Below are positions 33,322-34,202 of a DNA stretch of 34,202 nucleotides, in pieces (the stretch's first letter is position 1; each line of letters opens with the position of its first letter). Both the position numbers and the translations under genes were made by a program. The DNA is from Moraxella sp. (GTDB taxonomy: Bacteria > Pseudomonadota > Gammaproteobacteria > Pseudomonadales > Moraxellaceae). The notes below the pieces were generated by a model that was given only the letters and a program-made list of their open reading frames with translations, was not told the origin of the DNA and ran no database searches. The stretch spans positions 1 to 34,202 of the forward strand of contig JAUNDZ010000020.1 of assembly GCA_030525825.1 (NCBI GenBank), given 5' to 3'.

Positions 33322-34202
33322 ATGTCAGGCAATACCATAGGCAAACTTTTTACCGTAACCACTTGCGGAGAATCGCACGGTGTGGGCTTAATGGCGATTG
33401 TGGACGGTGTTCCGCCCAATTTACCACTCACCGAAGAAGATTTGCAAATAGAGTTGGACAGAAGAAAACCCGGCACTTCCAAATTTGCCACGCAAAGAAA
33501 AGAAGACGATAAAGTAGAAATCATCTCTGGCGTGTTTGAAGGCAAAACGACTGGCACACCCATTGGGCTACTCATTCGTAACACCGACCAAAAGTCCAAA
33601 GATTATGGCAACATCGCCACGACTTTTCGTCCTAACCACGCTGACTATACCTACACGATGAAATATGGCTTTCGAGATTATCGTGGCGGTGGGCGTTCCT
33701 CCGCTCGTGAGACGGCAATGCGTGTGGCGGCAGGGGCGATTGCCAAAAAGTATTTAAAAGAACGCTTAGGCATTGTGATTCGTGGCGTTGTTACCCAAAT
33801 TGGCAATGAAAAAGCGGATAAACTTGATTGGGATATTGTTAATACCAACCCATTTTTTTGTGGTGATGAGACCGCTATCCCACGCTTTGAACAGCTTATT
33901 ACAAGTCTGCGAGAGCAGGGGACAAGCTGTGGGGCAAGGCTTGAGATTTATGCTGAAAATGTCCCTGTAGGGCTTGGCGAGCCTGTGTTTGACCGCTTGG
34001 ACGCTGACATCGCTCATGCGATGATGTCTATCAATGCGGTTAAGGGCGTGGAGATTGGTGATGGTTTTGATGTGGTAGAGCAGTTTGGGCATAGCAGTCG
34101 AGACGAGCTAACGCCTAATGGTTTTTTGGCAAATCACGCAGGTGGGATTTTGGGCGGTATATCAAGCGGTCAGACCATCAAAGTCGCCATCGCCCTAAAA
34201 CC
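33322..34202 (+). CDS. aroC: Chorismate synthase, N-terminal part
   Basis: The frame opens at ATG 33322 with AAGGA upstream and runs off the window end, giving about 293 residues of an enzyme that is normally about 360. Chorismate synthase converts EPSP to chorismate with reduced FMN, the last common step of aromatic synthesis. The N-terminal signature is [20 protein letters not shown] (catalytic H19), followed by [45 protein letters not shown] and [10 protein letters not shown]. No frame defects are seen in the visible part. It follows prmB in the same direction and is probably co-transcribed with it. Confidence 0.96.
   Translation, partial: MSGNTIGKLFTVTTCGESHGVGLMAIVDGVPPNLPLTEEDLQIELDRRKPGTSKFATQRKEDDKVEIISGVFEGKTTGTPIGLLIRNTDQKSKDYGNIATTFRPNHADYTYTMKYGFRDYRGGGRSSARETAMRVAAGAIAKKYLKERLGIVIRGVVTQIGNEKADKLDWDIVNTNPFFCGDETAIPRFEQLITSLREQGTSCGARLEIYAENVPVGLGEPVFDRLDADIAHAMMSINAVKGVEIGDGFDVVEQFGHSSRDELTPNGFLANHAGGILGGISSGQTIKVAIALK

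Noticed and set aside
1-34202. CRISPR array, prophage, integron, insertion sequence, tRNA or rRNA
   Set aside because: I looked for regularly spaced repeats, transposase or integrase motifs and structured RNA genes on both strands and saw none.

Overview
The window looks like an ordinary chromosomal segment from a gammaproteobacterium of the family Moraxellaceae, most probably Moraxella. This is inferred from the gene families rather than from any marker RNA: a large (about 160 kDa) NAD-glutamate dehydrogenase, a MetZ-type sulfhydrylase, an OmpW porin, class Ia NrdB with a YfaE-like ferredoxin, the prmB-aroC pair, and AT-rich intergenic DNA with moderate-GC genes. I see no rRNA, tRNA, CRISPR array, insertion sequence, integrase, phage gene or toxin-antitoxin pair.

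Layout. 1-2156: the 3' end of metZ, a Sel1-repeat protein and an EamA-type permease. 2157-4679: an nrdB / 2Fe-2S ferredoxin / membrane-anchored unknown operon, preceded by two NrdR-like boxes 31 bp apart and closed by a strong hairpin terminator. 4693-8717 (minus): polyphosphate kinase 2, an ABC1/UbiB-family kinase and purD. 8970-10841 (minus): a tightly packed set of rubredoxin (54 aa), alpha/beta hydrolase and FAH-family enzyme. 11080-15073 (plus): uvrB with an N-terminal extension, a small Cys-motif protein, ompW with a terminator-like hairpin in its leader, and an unusual UDG-superfamily protein. 15081-16118 (minus): the azlC-azlD branched-chain amino acid exporter. 16401-19382 (plus): gpmI and a ctpA-type protease. 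19619-21819 (minus): xseA overlapped by a nitroreductase gene. 22117-26529 (plus): the NAD-glutamate dehydrogenase. 26530-27108: the one long gene-poor stretch, holding a terminator, a palindrome and a decayed WG-repeat gene. 27109-30673 (plus): mnmG, an orphan 116-aa protein and an AEC-family permease. 30824-34202: roxA (minus) divergent from prmB and a truncated aroC (plus).

Functional themes are housekeeping: dNTP supply (nrdB, yfaE), purine and chorismate biosynthesis (purD, aroC), DNA repair (uvrB, xseA, UDG-like), ribosome and tRNA modification (roxA, prmB, mnmG), and central carbon and nitrogen metabolism (gpmI, glutamate dehydrogenase).

I did not find a convincing new multi-gene system. 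The observations most worth a second look are a perfect beta-clamp-type pentapeptide (QLSLF) in the tail of the NrdB-associated ferredoxin, the paired NrdR boxes, the possible attenuator or small RNA ahead of ompW, and the WG-repeat pseudogene.
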